A model generated the notes under the pieces. It saw only the letters and a list, made by a program, of their open reading frames with translations. It did not search any database and was not told the DNA's origin. A stretch of 64,000 nucleotides of DNA. It comes from Pseudomonas fragi (lineage in GTDB: Bacteria > Pseudomonadota > Gammaproteobacteria > Pseudomonadales > Pseudomonadaceae). Shown in pieces: positions 25,416-35,654 of the stretch (position 1 is its first letter; the number at the start of each line of letters is the position of its first letter). A program made the position numbers and the translations under genes. The stretch is from NCBI RefSeq assembly GCF_002269505.1, contig NZ_NQKQ01000008.1, positions 1 through 64,000 of the forward strand, written 5' to 3'.

Positions 25416-27110
25416 ATGCACAGTTATGACTATGGGCTGATCCTCGCTTTTTTTGCCCTGGTGCTGTTGCCCGCACCCTGGCTGGGGCGTTTTTACTACA
25501 AGGTGATGGAGGGCCAGCGCACTTGGCTGAGCCCGGTTCTGGGGCCCGTCGAAAAGGTCTGCTATCGCATCGCCGGGGTCGACCCGGCCACCGAGCAAAG
25601 CTGGCAGAAGTACACCCTGGCCCTGCTGGTCTTCAATCTGGTGGGCTTTGTGCTGTTGTTCGCCATTTTGCTGTTGCAGCAGTACCTGCCACTCAACCCC
25701 CAGCAGTTGCCGGGGCAGGAGTGGACGCAGGCCTTCAATACCGCGGTGAGTTTTGTCACCAACACCAACTGGCAGAGCTACAGCGGTGAAGCCAGCCTGA
25801 GCTACTTCAGCCAGATGGCCGGGCTGACCGTGCAGAATTTTGTCAGCGCCGCCACCGGCCTGGCTGTGCTGGTCGCCTTATGCCGTGGCATCAGCCGCCG
25901 CTCGGCGCACACGCTGGGCAACTTCTGGGTCGACATGACCCGGGCCACGCTCTACGGCTTGCTGCCGCTGTGCCTGGTGCTGGCGTTGTTCCTGGTCTGG
26001 CAGGGCGTGCCGCAAACCTTCGCCCATTACGTCAATGCCGTCACCCTGCAGGGAGCAGATCAAGTGATCCCGCTGGGCCCGGCTGCCAGCCAGATTGCGA
26101 TCAAGCAACTGGGCACCAACGGCGGCGGCTTTTTCGGCGTGAACTCGGCGCACCCGTTTGAGAACCCGAGTGCCTGGAGCAACCTGTTCGAGCTGGCCTC
26201 GATCATCCTGATCCCGGTGGCGCTGGTATTCACATTCGGCCATTACGTCAAAGACCTGCGTCAGAGCCGCGCAATCATCGCCTGCATGCTGGCCTTGTTC
26301 CTGATCGGCGGCGGCACGGCGCTGTATGCCGAGTACCAGCCGAACCCGGCACTCAACAGCCCGCTGGTCGAACAGAGCGCACCGCTGGAAGGCAAGGAAG
26401 CACGCTTCGGCACCACCGGCAGTGTGCTGTGGACCGAAACCACGACCTCGGCCTCCAACGGCTCGGTCAACGCTATGCACGATAGCCTCAACCCGCTGAC
26501 CGGGATGGTGGCGCTGGTCAACATGATGGTCGGCGAAGTGATCTTCGGCGGTGTCGGTGCCGGGCTCTACGGCATGTTGCTCAACGTGTTGATCGCGGTA
26601 TTTCTCGCCGGCCTGATGATCGGTCGCACCCCTGAATACCTCGGTAAAAAATTGCAGGCCAGGGAAGTCCAGTTGCTGGTGGTGACCTTGCTGGTGATGC
26701 CGGTGGGCGTGCTGGTACTGGGTTCAATTGCTGCCGTACTGCCTAGTGCCGTGGCCTCGGTCAGCAACCCCGGGCCCCACGGTTTCAGTCAGGTGCTGTA
26801 CGCCTTTACATCGGCCAGTGCCAACAACGGGTCGGCATTTGCCGGGCTGAATGCCAACACACCGTTTTACAACCTGATGCTGGGACTGGGCATGTTGATC
26901 GGGCGCTTCGGTTACATCCTGCCGGTGCTGGCACTGGCTGGCAGCCTCGCGCTGAAGAAGTCCGCACCCATTGGCCAGAACAGTTTTCCAACCCACGGCC
27001 CGCTCTTTGTTGCACTGCTGACCGTGACCATTTTGCTGGTGGGTGGCTTGACCTTCCTGCCGACATTGGCCCTTGGCCCAATCGCTGAACACCTGACCCT
27101 GGGCTTCTAA
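25416..27110 (+). CDS. kdpA: KdpA, potassium-translocating subunit
   Basis: KdpA is the channel-like subunit of the high-affinity KdpFABC K+ pump. The 564-residue protein has about ten membrane helices and the selectivity-filter segments of the four pore repeats, such as [22 protein letters not shown] and [13 protein letters not shown] used the ATG at 25416, with AGGAG upstream; the long upstream reading in this frame crosses the operator, the repeat and kdpF and is not coding. Gene order and spacing (kdpB 10 bases on) are those of the standard operon. Confidence 0.97.
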   Translation: MHSYDYGLILAFFALVLLPAPWLGRFYYKVMEGQRTWLSPVLGPVEKVCYRIAGVDPATEQSWQKYTLALLVFNLVGFVLLFAILLLQQYLPLNPQQLPGQEWTQAFNTAVSFVTNTNWQSYSGEASLSYFSQMAGLTVQNFVSAATGLAVLVALCRGISRRSAHTLGNFWVDMTRATLYGLLPLCLVLALFLVWQGVPQTFAHYVNAVTLQGADQVIPLGPAASQIAIKQLGTNGGGFFGVNSAHPFENPSAWSNLFELASIILIPVALVFTFGHYVKDLRQSRAIIACMLALFLIGGGTALYAEYQPNPALNSPLVEQSAPLEGKEARFGTTGSVLWTETTTSASNGSVNAMHDSLNPLTGMVALVNMMVGEVIFGGVGAGLYGMLLNVLIAVFLAGLMIGRTPEYLGKKLQAREVQLLVVTLLVMPVGVLVLGSIAAVLPSAVASVSNPGPHGFSQVLYAFTSASANNGSAFAGLNANTPFYNLMLGLGMLIGRFGYILPVLALAGSLALKKSAPIGQNSFPTHGPLFVALLTVTILLVGGLTFLPTLALGPIAEHLTLGF

Positions 27111-27120
27111 GGAGACGATG

Positions 27121-29193
27121 ATGACTATGCCTGCTCCTGTTTCAAAGTTGACGCCAACACCTGAAACCAAGGCCCCCGAGTCGCCGAAAACGTCCTTCGC
27201 CGATATCTGGCGCCAGGCGCTGTTGCAAGCGTTCGTCAAACTCGACCCGCGTCAGTTGAAACGCTCGCCGGTGATGCTGGTGGTCGAGCTGACGGCGATC
27301 TTCACCACGGTGCTGTGCTTTATCCCCGAGCCTGCGGTGCCCACCGGGGTGGCGGTGCAAATCGCCCTGTGGTTGTGGTTTACCGTGCTGTTCGCCAACT
27401 TTGCCGAAGCCCTGGCCGAAGGTCGCGGCAAGGCCCGCGCCGATAGCCTCAAAGCTGGCAGCGTGGGCTTGAGTGCGCGTCGGCGCACGGCCACAGGCGG
27501 CTTTGAAATCGTCCCGGCGACCCGCTTGCGCAAAGGTGATGTGGTGCGCGTCGAAGCGGGGGAGATGATCCCCGGCGACGGCGAGGTGATTGAAGGGATT
27601 GCCGCGGTCAACGAAGCGGCGATTACCGGCGAATCGGCGCCGGTGATCCGTGAATCTGGCGGTGATCGCTCGGCGGTGACCGGCAATACGCGGCTGGTCA
27701 GTGACTGGTTGCTGGTGCAAATCAGCGCCAACCCTGGCGAGTCCACCCTGGATCGGATGATCGCGCTGGTCGAAGGCGCCAAACGGCAGAAAACCCCTAA
27801 CGAGATCGCTCTGGATATTCTGCTGATCGGCCTGACCCTGATCTTCCTGATCGTGGTCGTGACCTTGCAACCGTTCGCTTACTTTGCCGGTGGCAGCTTG
27901 CCCCTGGTGTTTCTGGTGGCCCTGCTGGTGACGCTGATTCCGACCACCATCGGCGGCTTGCTGTCGGCCATCGGCATTGCCGGCATGGACCGCCTGGTGC
28001 GTCTCAACGTGATTGCCAAGTCGGGGCGGGCGGTTGAAGCCGCGGGTGACGTGCATGTGCTGATGCTCGACAAGACCGGCACCATCACCTTCGGTAACCG
28101 CCGCTGCACGGCACTGTATGCCGCCCCCGGCGTGACGGCCAAAGAGCTGGCAGAGGGTGCATTACGCGCCTCGCTGGCGGACGAGACGGCAGAGGGCAAG
28201 TCCATCGTGGAGTTTATTCGGGGCCAGCACAGCCTGCCCGAGTTGCCAGTGTCAGACTTCACGGCCGTGCCGTTTACCGCTGAAACCCGCCTGTCGGGTA
28301 TCGACTACAACGGCCGGGTGTACCGCAAAGGGGCCGTGGATTCTGTGCTGGCCTTTATCGGCCTCAAACGCGGCGAACTGTTGCCGGCCCTGTCCCGGGA
28401 AATCGACAAGATCGCCCAGAGCGGCGGCACTCCTTTGCTGGTGTGTGCCCAGGGCAAGCTGCTGGGCGCCATCCACCTCAAGGACGTGGTCAAGCCGGGT
28501 ATTCGCGAGCGTTTTGCCGAGCTGCGCAAGCTCGGCATCCGCACCGTGATGGTGACGGGCGATAACCCGTTGACCGCCGCCGCGATTGCCGCTGAAGCCG
28601 GGGTGGACGACGTGCTGGCCGAGGCCACGCCGGAGAAAAAACTGGCGCGCATACGCCATGAGCAAAATGACGGGCGTTTGGTGGCCATGTGCGGTGACGG
28701 CGCCAACGACGCCCCGGCACTGGCCCAGGCCGATGTGGGCATGGCCATGAACGATGGCACCCAGGCTGCTCGTGAGGCAGCGAACATGGTCGATCTGGAC
28801 AGCGACCCCACCAAATTGCTGGATGTGGTGCAGATCGGCAAGGAGTTGCTGGTGACCCGTGGCGCATTGACCACGTTCTCGATCGCCAACGACGTGGCCA
28901 AGTACTTCGCGATCCTGCCGGCGCTGTTTGCCTCGATCTACCCGCAGCTGGGCGTGCTCAACGTGATGGGCCTGCAGAGCCCGCAAAGTGCCATTTTGTC
29001 AGCCATTGTGTTCAACGCACTGATCATCGTGGTGCTGATCCCGCTGGCGCTGCGTGGCGTAAGGGTGCAGGCGGCCAGTGCGGCACACCTGTTGCGCCGC
29101 AATCTGCTGATTTACGGCGTAGGCGGGCTGGTGGTGCCGTTTGTGGGCATCAAGCTGATCGACATGCTGCTGACGGCGTTGCATCTGGTTTAA
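27121..29193 (+). CDS. kdpB: KdpB, P-type ATPase subunit
   Basis: KdpB hydrolyses ATP to drive K+ uptake. The phosphorylated Asp lies in DKTGT (Asp317), and the actuator motif TGES is present with Ser172 at the place of the regulatory Ser162 of E. coli. [16 protein letters not shown] is the hinge. The protein has 690 residues from the ATG at 27121, which has GGAG at six bases; the ATG at 27118 is also possible but sits very close to GGAG. It is flanked by kdpA and kdpC with short gaps. Confidence 0.97.
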   Translation: MTMPAPVSKLTPTPETKAPESPKTSFADIWRQALLQAFVKLDPRQLKRSPVMLVVELTAIFTTVLCFIPEPAVPTGVAVQIALWLWFTVLFANFAEALAEGRGKARADSLKAGSVGLSARRRTATGGFEIVPATRLRKGDVVRVEAGEMIPGDGEVIEGIAAVNEAAITGESAPVIRESGGDRSAVTGNTRLVSDWLLVQISANPGESTLDRMIALVEGAKRQKTPNEIALDILLIGLTLIFLIVVVTLQPFAYFAGGSLPLVFLVALLVTLIPTTIGGLLSAIGIAGMDRLVRLNVIAKSGRAVEAAGDVHVLMLDKTGTITFGNRRCTALYAAPGVTAKELAEGALRASLADETAEGKSIVEFIRGQHSLPELPVSDFTAVPFTAETRLSGIDYNGRVYRKGAVDSVLAFIGLKRGELLPALSREIDKIAQSGGTPLLVCAQGKLLGAIHLKDVVKPGIRERFAELRKLGIRTVMVTGDNPLTAAAIAAEAGVDDVLAEATPEKKLARIRHEQNDGRLVAMCGDGANDAPALAQADVGMAMNDGTQAAREAANMVDLDSDPTKLLDVVQIGKELLVTRGALTTFSIANDVAKYFAILPALFASIYPQLGVLNVMGLQSPQSAILSAIVFNALIIVVLIPLALRGVRVQAASAAHLLRRNLLIYGVGGLVVPFVGIKLIDMLLTALHLV

Positions 29194-29211
29194 GCATTGG
29201 AGGGTTACACC

Positions 29212-29763
29212 ATGACTACTTTTTTACGTCCGGCCCTGAGCCTGATGCTGTTGATGACCGCAATCACCGGCGTGATCTACCCGCTGACCGTTACCGGCAT
29301 TGCCCAACTGGCCTTCCCGGAACAGGCCAATGGCAGCCTGGTGCGTGACAATACCGGCAAGGTGCTGGGGTCGGCATTGATTGCGCAGGATTTCAGCGGT
29401 GACGGCTGGTTCCATCCGCGGCCATCGGCGGGTGCGTTTGCCACCGTGGCCAGTTCGGCCAGCAACCTGGCACCGAGCAACCCGGCGCTGGCGACACGGG
29501 TCAAGGACAGTGCCGCCCAACTTGCCGTGCCGGGCCAGGGGCCAGTCCCCCTGGCGCTGCTGACCACTTCGGGCAGCGGGCTCGACCCGCACTTGCCACC
29601 AGAGGCAATACGCTATCAACTAGCCCGTGTCGCTGCCGCTCGCAGCTTGCCGGTACAGGCTGTTGAGCAACTGGTGGCGGAGCATATCGAACAGCCGTTG
29701 GTGGGGCCGCCGGTGGTTAACGTGTTGCTGTTGAACCGGGCGTTGGCGCAGCTCAATAACTGA
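29212..29763 (+). CDS. kdpC: KdpC, potassium-pump subunit
   Basis: KdpC is the single-span membrane subunit that assists KdpB. The 183-residue product has one N-terminal membrane helix ([20 protein letters not shown]) and the family blocks ARPSxGAF-like [10 protein letters not shown] and [12 protein letters not shown]. The start at 29212 follows GGAGGG. A REP doublet, not a simple gap, separates it from kdpD. Confidence 0.96.
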   Translation: MTTFLRPALSLMLLMTAITGVIYPLTVTGIAQLAFPEQANGSLVRDNTGKVLGSALIAQDFSGDGWFHPRPSAGAFATVASSASNLAPSNPALATRVKDSAAQLAVPGQGPVPLALLTTSGSGLDPHLPPEAIRYQLARVAAARSLPVQAVEQLVAEHIEQPLVGPPVVNVLLLNRALAQLNN

Positions 29764-29773
29764 CACCACCATG

Positions 29774-29860
29774 TGTGGGAGCAGGCTTGCTCGCGATGGC
29801 AGCACTGCGGTTTATCTGACGGACCGCATCGCTTGCATCGCGAGCAAGCCCGCTCCCACA
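29774..29860. repeat. Type-A REP doublet between kdpC and kdpD, copy 3
   Basis: The 25-base arms (29774-29798 and 29836-29860) differ by one base (GCAGGC opposite GCGGGC). The interior GCGGTTTATCTGACGGACC matches, in the reverse orientation, the interior of the copy at 14143. It starts 11 bases after kdpC, so it could attenuate transcription into kdpDE or protect the kdpFABC mRNA. Confidence 0.85.
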
Positions 29861-29885
29861 GGTCGTACTGACACAGGGACACCCC

Positions 29886-32552
29886 ATGACTCATTCCGCC
29901 CGCGCCGATGCGCTGCTAGCCGATCTACCTCGCGCAGGCCGTGGACGGCTCAAAGTGTTTCTCGGTGCGGCACCCGGCGTGGGCAAAACCTACGCGATGC
30001 TGCAGGCTGCCCACACTCAACTGCGCCAGGGTGTCGAAGTACTGGCCGGGGTGGTCGAAACCCACGGCAGGGCCGAAACTGAAGCCTTGCTCAACGGCTT
30101 GCTTCAGCAACCGATGCTGCGCTCGGAATATCGCGGTGTGCAGCTTGAGGAAATGGACCTCGATGGCCTGCTCGCCGCCAGGCCCAAGCTGGTGCTGGTC
30201 GATGAACTGGCCCACAGTAACGCCCCCGGCAGCCGTCATGCCAAGCGCTGGCAGGATGTGCAGGAGCTGCTTGCGGCCGGGATCGATGTCTACACCACGG
30301 TCAACGTCCAGCATCTGGAAAGTCTGAACGACCAGGTGCGTGGCATCACCGGCGTGCAAGTGCGCGAAACCGTGCCCGACTGGGTGGTGCAGGAAGCCTA
30401 CGAACTGCTGTTGATCGACCTGCCGCCCCGTGAATTGCTGGAGCGTCTGCGCGAGGGCAAGGTGTATGTGCCGGAGCAGGCGCGGGCGGCGATCGATGCG
30501 TTTTTCAGCCAGACCAACCTCAATGCCCTGCGCGAACTGGCGATGCAGACGGCTGCGGTGTATGTCGACGATGAACTGGACAAGGGTTACCGCCAGCAGG
30601 GGCAATCGGCCCCGGCGCTGCGTGGGCGTTTGCTGGTGGGGATCGACGGCGATACCCATGCCGAGCGCCTGGTGCGTCATGCCAGCCGGGTTGCGGAGCG
30701 TCGGCATCTGCCCTGGAGCCTGGTGCATGTGGACAACGGTCGGGTGCGCGACGAGCAATCACGCCTGCGCCTGCAAAGCGCCCAGCAACTGGCCGAGCGC
30801 CTTGGCGGCGAGGTGGTGTTGCTGCGTGCCGCGGAAGTGGCCAAAACCCTGATCCAGCACGCCAGCGAACGCCGGGCCAGCTTGCTGCTGGTCGGCCAGT
30901 CGCGGTTGACCTGGCGCCGTCGCCTGTTTGGCGGCGGGCTGGCGGCGCGATTGCTGCGCGACGCTCATGGCCTGGAAATCAACGTGCTCGACAATGAGCA
31001 ATCGCCGATGCCCACCGTCAGCCGCAGTGAACATTCGCTGGTGTGGTTCGACTACGGCCTGGCGCTGATTGCCACGGTACTGGCCAGTGCGCTGGCGTGG
31101 GGGGTGTCCAGCGTGCTGGCGCTGCCGAACATTTCCCTGGTGTTCCTCGCCGCCGTGTTGCTGGTGGCCGTGCGCAGCAGTCTGGGACCGTCGCTGGCGT
31201 GTGCGGCGCTGTCATTTCTGGCCTATGACTTTTTGTTTATCCCGCCCAATTTCTCCTTCAGCATCCAGCGCGAAGAAGATGTCCTGACCCTGGTGTTCTT
31301 TTTGCTCATGGCGGCATTGACCGGCAACCTCGCGGCCCGCCAGCGCCGACAGTTGCAGGCCTTGCGCGACACCCAGCACGAAACCACCGAACTGCTCGAC
31401 CTGTCGCGCAAGCTGACCGCCGCCACCGACCGCAAGGCCGTGGTCAATGCTGCCGGGCAGCATTTGAGCGGCTGGAAAGAACTGGAGGTGTGCCTGCTCA
31501 ATCGCGATGGCAATGGTGGCTGGGACGTTGAAACCGGCGGGCCATTACAGCTCTCCGAGGCCGAGCGCGCCGCTGCGGACTGGGCCTGGGCCCACGACCA
31601 GCCTGCGGGCAAGGGCACCGGTACCTTGCCGATGGGGCGTTGGTGGTGGTGGCCGATCAGCGCCGAGGAGGGGCCATTGGCCTTGCTCGGTGTGTGCCCC
31701 AAACAGGGACATTTGTTGGGGGGGCAGCGCCGCAGATTGCTGATGGCCCTCAGCCAACCCCTGGCCCAGGCGCTGGCCCGTGCGCGCTTGGCCCAGGACC
31801 TGGAAGCGGCCCGCCTGCATGGCGAAACCGAGCAATTGCGCAGCGCGCTGCTGGCGTCGGTGTCCCATGACCTGCGTACGCCGCTGACCAGCATGCGCGG
31901 CAGTATCGACACCCTGCTGGCCTTGGGCGAGGCGATCCCGTTGAGCGACCGGCGCGAGTTGCTTGAAGGCACCCGCGATGAGGCCGAGCGGCTGGACCGC
32001 TATATCCAGAACCTGCTGGACATGACTCGCCTGGGCCACGGCGCGCTCAAGCTGGCACGCGACTGGGTTTCGCCTGCCGACATTGCCGGCAGTGCTTTGA
32101 ACCGCTTGCGTGCGGTGCTGGCGCCCTTGCAGGTGCAGGTGGATGTACCGGCGCAATTGCCGCTGTTGCACGTGCATGGCGCACTGATCGAGCAGGCGCT
32201 GGTCAATGTGCTGGAAAACGCGGCGCGCTTTTCACCGCCCCATGGCCTGCTGCAATTGAGTGCAGGCGCGGACGGCAGCGAATTGTGGTTCGCCGTGAGT
32301 GACCAGGGCCCGGGGATTCCCGAGGAGGACCGGGCGAAGATTTTCGATATGTTCTACACCGCGGCGCGGGGCGATCGCGGCGGCCAGGGCACGGGGCTGG
32401 GGCTCGCCATCTGCCAGGGCATGGTGGGGGCCCACGGCGGGCGGATCAGCGTCGGCGAGGGCATTGGCGGCCAGGGTACGTGCATTACCCTGTATTTGCC
32501 GTTGAGCCTTCAACCGGGCCCCGAGAATGAAGGACCGGAAGGTGAAGACTGA
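29886..32552 (+). CDS. kdpD: KdpD, osmosensitive K+ sensor histidine kinase
   Basis: The 888-residue kinase has the complete KdpD layout: an N-terminal domain with Walker A (GAAPGVGKT, about residues 27-35), a universal-stress-like domain (about 250-370), four membrane helices (about 385-495), a GAF-like domain, the HisKA site SVSHDLRTPLTS with His661, and the ATPase domain (DQGPGIPEEDR; GTGLGLAICQGM). It phosphorylates KdpE under K+ limitation. AGGGA lies before the ATG. kdpE follows after 36 bases. Confidence 0.96.
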   Translation: MTHSARADALLADLPRAGRGRLKVFLGAAPGVGKTYAMLQAAHTQLRQGVEVLAGVVETHGRAETEALLNGLLQQPMLRSEYRGVQLEEMDLDGLLAARPKLVLVDELAHSNAPGSRHAKRWQDVQELLAAGIDVYTTVNVQHLESLNDQVRGITGVQVRETVPDWVVQEAYELLLIDLPPRELLERLREGKVYVPEQARAAIDAFFSQTNLNALRELAMQTAAVYVDDELDKGYRQQGQSAPALRGRLLVGIDGDTHAERLVRHASRVAERRHLPWSLVHVDNGRVRDEQSRLRLQSAQQLAERLGGEVVLLRAAEVAKTLIQHASERRASLLLVGQSRLTWRRRLFGGGLAARLLRDAHGLEINVLDNEQSPMPTVSRSEHSLVWFDYGLALIATVLASALAWGVSSVLALPNISLVFLAAVLLVAVRSSLGPSLACAALSFLAYDFLFIPPNFSFSIQREEDVLTLVFFLLMAALTGNLAARQRRQLQALRDTQHETTELLDLSRKLTAATDRKAVVNAAGQHLSGWKELEVCLLNRDGNGGWDVETGGPLQLSEAERAAADWAWAHDQPAGKGTGTLPMGRWWWWPISAEEGPLALLGVCPKQGHLLGGQRRRLLMALSQPLAQALARARLAQDLEAARLHGETEQLRSALLASVSHDLRTPLTSMRGSIDTLLALGEAIPLSDRRELLEGTRDEAERLDRYIQNLLDMTRLGHGALKLARDWVSPADIAGSALNRLRAVLAPLQVQVDVPAQLPLLHVHGALIEQALVNVLENAARFSPPHGLLQLSAGADGSELWFAVSDQGPGIPEEDRAKIFDMFYTAARGDRGGQGTGLGLAICQGMVGAHGGRISVGEGIGGQGTCITLYLPLSLQPGPENEGPEGED

Positions 32553-32588
32553 TACTCTTTGGCCATCCCTCTACTGCGATAACCAGCC

Positions 32589-33290
32589 ATGAGCCAGAGC
32601 GCGACCATTTTGGTCATCGACGACGAACCGCAGATCCGCAAATTCCTGCGTATCAGCCTGGTGTCCCAGGGTTACACCGTGCTGGAGGCGCCGACCGGTG
32701 CCGACGGCCTGAGCCAGGCAGCGCTCGGGCGACCCGATGTGCTGGTGCTCGACCTGGGCTTGCCGGACATGGACGGCCAACAGGTACTGCGCGAGTTTCG
32801 CGAATGGTCCAACGCGCCGGTACTGGTGCTTTCAGTGCGCGCCAGTGAAGCGCAAAAAGTCCAGGCACTGGACGGTGGGGCCAACGATTACGTGACCAAA
32901 CCCTTTGGTATTCAGGAGTTTTTGGCGCGAATCAGGGCCTTGCTGCGTCAGGCACCTGCGCAAGGAGGGCAAGAATCAGCGCTTGAGCTAGGCCCCTTGA
33001 CCATCGACCTGGGGTTTCGCCGGGTGCTGCTCGAGGGTGTCGAAGTGGCGCTGACCCGTAAGGAATATGCCGTGCTGGCGCTCTTGGCGCGTCATCCGGG
33101 GCGGGTCATTACCCAGCAGCAATTGCTCAAGGATATCTGGGGCCCGAGCCATGTCGAAAACAGCCATTACCTGCGTATTGTTGTCGGCCACTTGCGCCAG
33201 AAGCTGTCGGATGACCCGACCCGGCCGCGGTTTATCGCGACCGAGGCCGGGGTCGGCTACCGGTTGTTGGACGCTTCATCCTTTTCGTAA
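32589..33290 (+). CDS. kdpE: KdpE, response regulator
   Basis: An OmpR-type regulator of 233 residues: receiver domain with phosphoacceptor Asp55 (VLVLDLGLPDMDG), the acidic pair in VIDDEP and Lys in VTKPFG, then a winged-helix DNA-binding domain (LTRKEYAVLALLARHPGRVI). It activates kdpFABC, probably through the T-rich repeat at 25208. The 3' end overlaps the convergent patatin-like gene by 34 bases. Confidence 0.96.
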   Translation: MSQSATILVIDDEPQIRKFLRISLVSQGYTVLEAPTGADGLSQAALGRPDVLVLDLGLPDMDGQQVLREFREWSNAPVLVLSVRASEAQKVQALDGGANDYVTKPFGIQEFLARIRALLRQAPAQGGQESALELGPLTIDLGFRRVLLEGVEVALTRKEYAVLALLARHPGRVITQQQLLKDIWGPSHVENSHYLRIVVGHLRQKLSDDPTRPRFIATEAGVGYRLLDASSFS

Positions 33291-34306
33291 CGGTCCAGGG
33301 TGTCCTTGGCAATCATGCGGCCCAGGGCGATCAGTTCCTGGGCTTTGTAGAACTCGAAAAACCGGCAGACCCGCTTGGGCACGTTGATCAGAATATCTGG
33401 CGGGTAACCGGCAATCTTGTATTGCGCCAGCGAAGTCTGCATCACCTCGAAACTCTGGTTGATCAAGTCCAGCAGCGAGGCCGGGCCGACGTTGTCGATG
33501 ATCACCGAGCCAGTGGCCGATTTGGGCGAGCCTTCCTGCGCCGCCGGGCGGGCAGTGTGCGCGGGATCAAGCCAGGGATTGGCGGGGGGCTCCGTCAGCG
33601 GTTCGGTCAGGGGCTTGAGCATTTCCTGTTCCAGATTGAGTAACTGCTCGGCGTGCCGGGTGCGAAACGGCATGCGCGAGCCCAGTGAACTCATCAGGTT
33701 GTCAAAGCGCCCCTTGAAGGCCGCCGGACGCTGGATCACCGGCAACTGGTAGTGACTTTGATGGGTCGAGTTGAGGTTGACGGCAATGATCAGGTCGCAA
33801 TGGCTGGACACCACTGGCACGATGGGCAGCGGGTTGAGCAGGCTGCCGTCCACCAGCATGCGGTTACCCTGCATCACCGGGGTAAACAGGCTGGGAATCG
33901 CTGCCGAAGCGCGCATGGCTTGATGCAGACAGCCTTCCTGGAACCAGATTTCCTGCTGGTGGGTCAGGTCGGTGGCGACTGCCGTGTAGGGGATGCGCAG
34001 GTCTTCGATGTTGATTTCGCCGACGATATTGCGGATCTGGCCAAAGACTTTTTCGCCGCGAATTGCCCCCAACCGAAAGCTCACATCCACCAGGCGCAGC
34101 ACATCGAGGTAGTCCAGGCTTTGAATCCAGTCACGGTACACGTCCAGCTTGCCGGCGGCGTAAATCCCGCCCACCACCGCGCCCATCGAGCAACCGGCGA
34201 TACAGGCAATGTCATAGCCACGGCTTTCCAGCTCTTCAATCACGCCAATGTGGGCATAGCCCCGGGCGCCACCGGAGCCCAATACCAATGCAATACGTTT
34301 TTTCAT
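33257..34306 (-). CDS. Patatin-like phospholipase (RssA type)
   Basis: A patatin-fold serine lipase of about 349 residues. The oxyanion loop is GSGGARGYAH, the nucleophile lies in GCSMG (Ser40), and the catalytic Asp lies in VDGSLLNPLP. These form the Ser-Asp dyad of bacterial patatins that deacylate phospholipids; RssA-type members are cytoplasmic and their role is uncertain. After the catalytic part there is a proline- and threonine-rich linker (KPLTEPLTEPP). The ATG at 34306 has AGGTGG upstream. The 3' end overlaps kdpE. Confidence 0.88.
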   Translation of the reverse strand: MKKRIALVLGSGGARGYAHIGVIEELESRGYDIACIAGCSMGAVVGGIYAAGKLDVYRDWIQSLDYLDVLRLVDVSFRLGAIRGEKVFGQIRNIVGEINIEDLRIPYTAVATDLTHQQEIWFQEGCLHQAMRASAAIPSLFTPVMQGNRMLVDGSLLNPLPIVPVVSSHCDLIIAVNLNSTHQSHYQLPVIQRPAAFKGRFDNLMSSLGSRMPFRTRHAEQLLNLEQEMLKPLTEPLTEPPANPWLDPAHTARPAAQEGSPKSATGSVIIDNVGPASLLDLINQSFEVMQTSLAQYKIAGYPPDILINVPKRVCRFFEFYKAQELIALGRMIAKDTLDRYEKDEASNNR

Positions 34307-34502
34307 GAGCCCCACCTTCGCCTGACAGTCACTCACAATGCCTTTTTGTGACCCTGAGTAACAGCTTTTGGCATGAATGCGCATCTACCAGCTAGGCTAG
34401 TGCTTGTTGGCACCCGCATGTTTTTGATTTTTGCGTTGTGGCACTTTTAGGCCGGTTGCCCGTCTGAGCATGCACTGAACTTTTTTTTCTGAGGGAAACA
34501 CC

Positions 34503-34781
34503 ATGAAAGCGTGGATTTGTGTGCCATTGATTGCGCTGACTTTGGCGGGTTGTGCAGGAACCAAGGCGTATCGGGATTCCTGTGCGACGAACCTGGATGC
34601 TGCCTGGCATGAGCTGGACCTGGCCAAGGCCGAAGGCTTTGCCGGGACTGTCAGCTACTCCAAGGCCTTGTCCTTGCTGACCGCGGCCAAAACCCAGCAG
34701 CAATTCGAAGCTTTTGAGGGTTGCACCAAAAAATCCGAGAAGGCGCGTTTCTATATTCGTGAATCCCGCGCCGGGCGTTGA
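34503..34781 (+). CDS. Small predicted lipoprotein, 92 aa
   Basis: The signal peptide ends in a lipobox LAGC (Cys17), so the mature protein is probably outer-membrane or periplasm-facing. The remainder is a short helical region (DAAWHELDLAKAEGF; SLLTAAKTQQQFEAF) with two more Cys. No family name is recognised, but similar small lipoproteins occur in pseudomonads. The ATG follows GAGGGA. A CHAD-domain protein gene lies 28 bases downstream. Confidence 0.82.
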   Translation: MKAWICVPLIALTLAGCAGTKAYRDSCATNLDAAWHELDLAKAEGFAGTVSYSKALSLLTAAKTQQQFEAFEGCTKKSEKARFYIRESRAGR

Positions 34782-34809
34782 ATCGCAGCGGTAAGGGGGG
34801 AGGGTGAGG

Positions 34810-35577
34810 ATGTCTGAGCTGGTTGACCGGATAGTGGCAAATATCGTGCGTCTGGAGGTCAGGTTGCTGGCCTGCCAGGCGCGTCTGGAAGCCGAAACCG
34901 ACCCCGAGGCCCTGCACGATCTGCGTACTACGGTGCGTCGCTTGCGCAGCCTGTTGCGGCCATTGCGCGGCTTGCCGGGTGTGGTGCAACTGGAAATGTC
35001 TGCAGCCCAGGTAGGTGTGCTGACCACACCTCTGCGTGATCTTGAGGTGCTGGCTGCACATCTGCAGGCGCACGGCTTCACGGAACAGGCGCAACGTCGC
35101 ACCCGGCAACTGGCTGGCAGTTATGCCCGGGTGGCCGACAGCGAGCAGTTGGCGCAACTGTTGATGATCCTCGAAGTGTTCCCGAGGTTTTTGCGTGCTG
35201 CCGAGCGTGAAGGCTTGCTGCGCGGTTTGCGCCAGCGGATCGAAAAGGTCCTGGAAAAACAGTGGCAAACCCTGGAGAAGGCCCTTAATGACCCGGGCCA
35301 TGACCGCCATCGCGTCAGGCTGCTGATCAAGCGCGTACGCTACGCGGCCGAGGCCTACCCGCAGTTGAACCAGTTGCCGCCTTTGGTGCTGGCGCGCCTC
35401 AAGGGTGCGCAGCAGGCACTGGGCGAGTGGCACGATGCCTGGCAATGGCTGCAGCAGGCCGGGCAACAGGCTGACTTGCAACCCTGTGTGGCGCAATGGC
35501 AGGCCACCCTTGAACACGGCGAAAAACGTGCTGACAAGGCGCTGGTCAAACTGAGCGCGGCTTGCTTTCACTCCTGA
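34810..35577 (+). CDS. CHAD-domain protein
   Basis: A helical 255-residue CHAD domain, recognised by conserved His and basic patches (ALHDLRTTVRRLRSLLR, and a second half with HRVRLLIKRVRYAAEAY). CHAD domains bind polyphosphate, and many are partnered with CYTH triphosphatases; here there is no CYTH domain or neighbour. The start at 34810 fits a GGAGG site better than the GTG at 34804. Role in polyphosphate binding is inferred from the family. Confidence 0.87.
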   Translation: MSELVDRIVANIVRLEVRLLACQARLEAETDPEALHDLRTTVRRLRSLLRPLRGLPGVVQLEMSAAQVGVLTTPLRDLEVLAAHLQAHGFTEQAQRRTRQLAGSYARVADSEQLAQLLMILEVFPRFLRAAEREGLLRGLRQRIEKVLEKQWQTLEKALNDPGHDRHRVRLLIKRVRYAAEAYPQLNQLPPLVLARLKGAQQALGEWHDAWQWLQQAGQQADLQPCVAQWQATLEHGEKRADKALVKLSAACFHS

Positions 35578-35654
35578 TATTTGGCCGATATAGCACTGTG
35601 CAGAGCCTGATGGATGGGTAGTATCCCGGCATATTTATCTGTTTTGAGGTGCTC

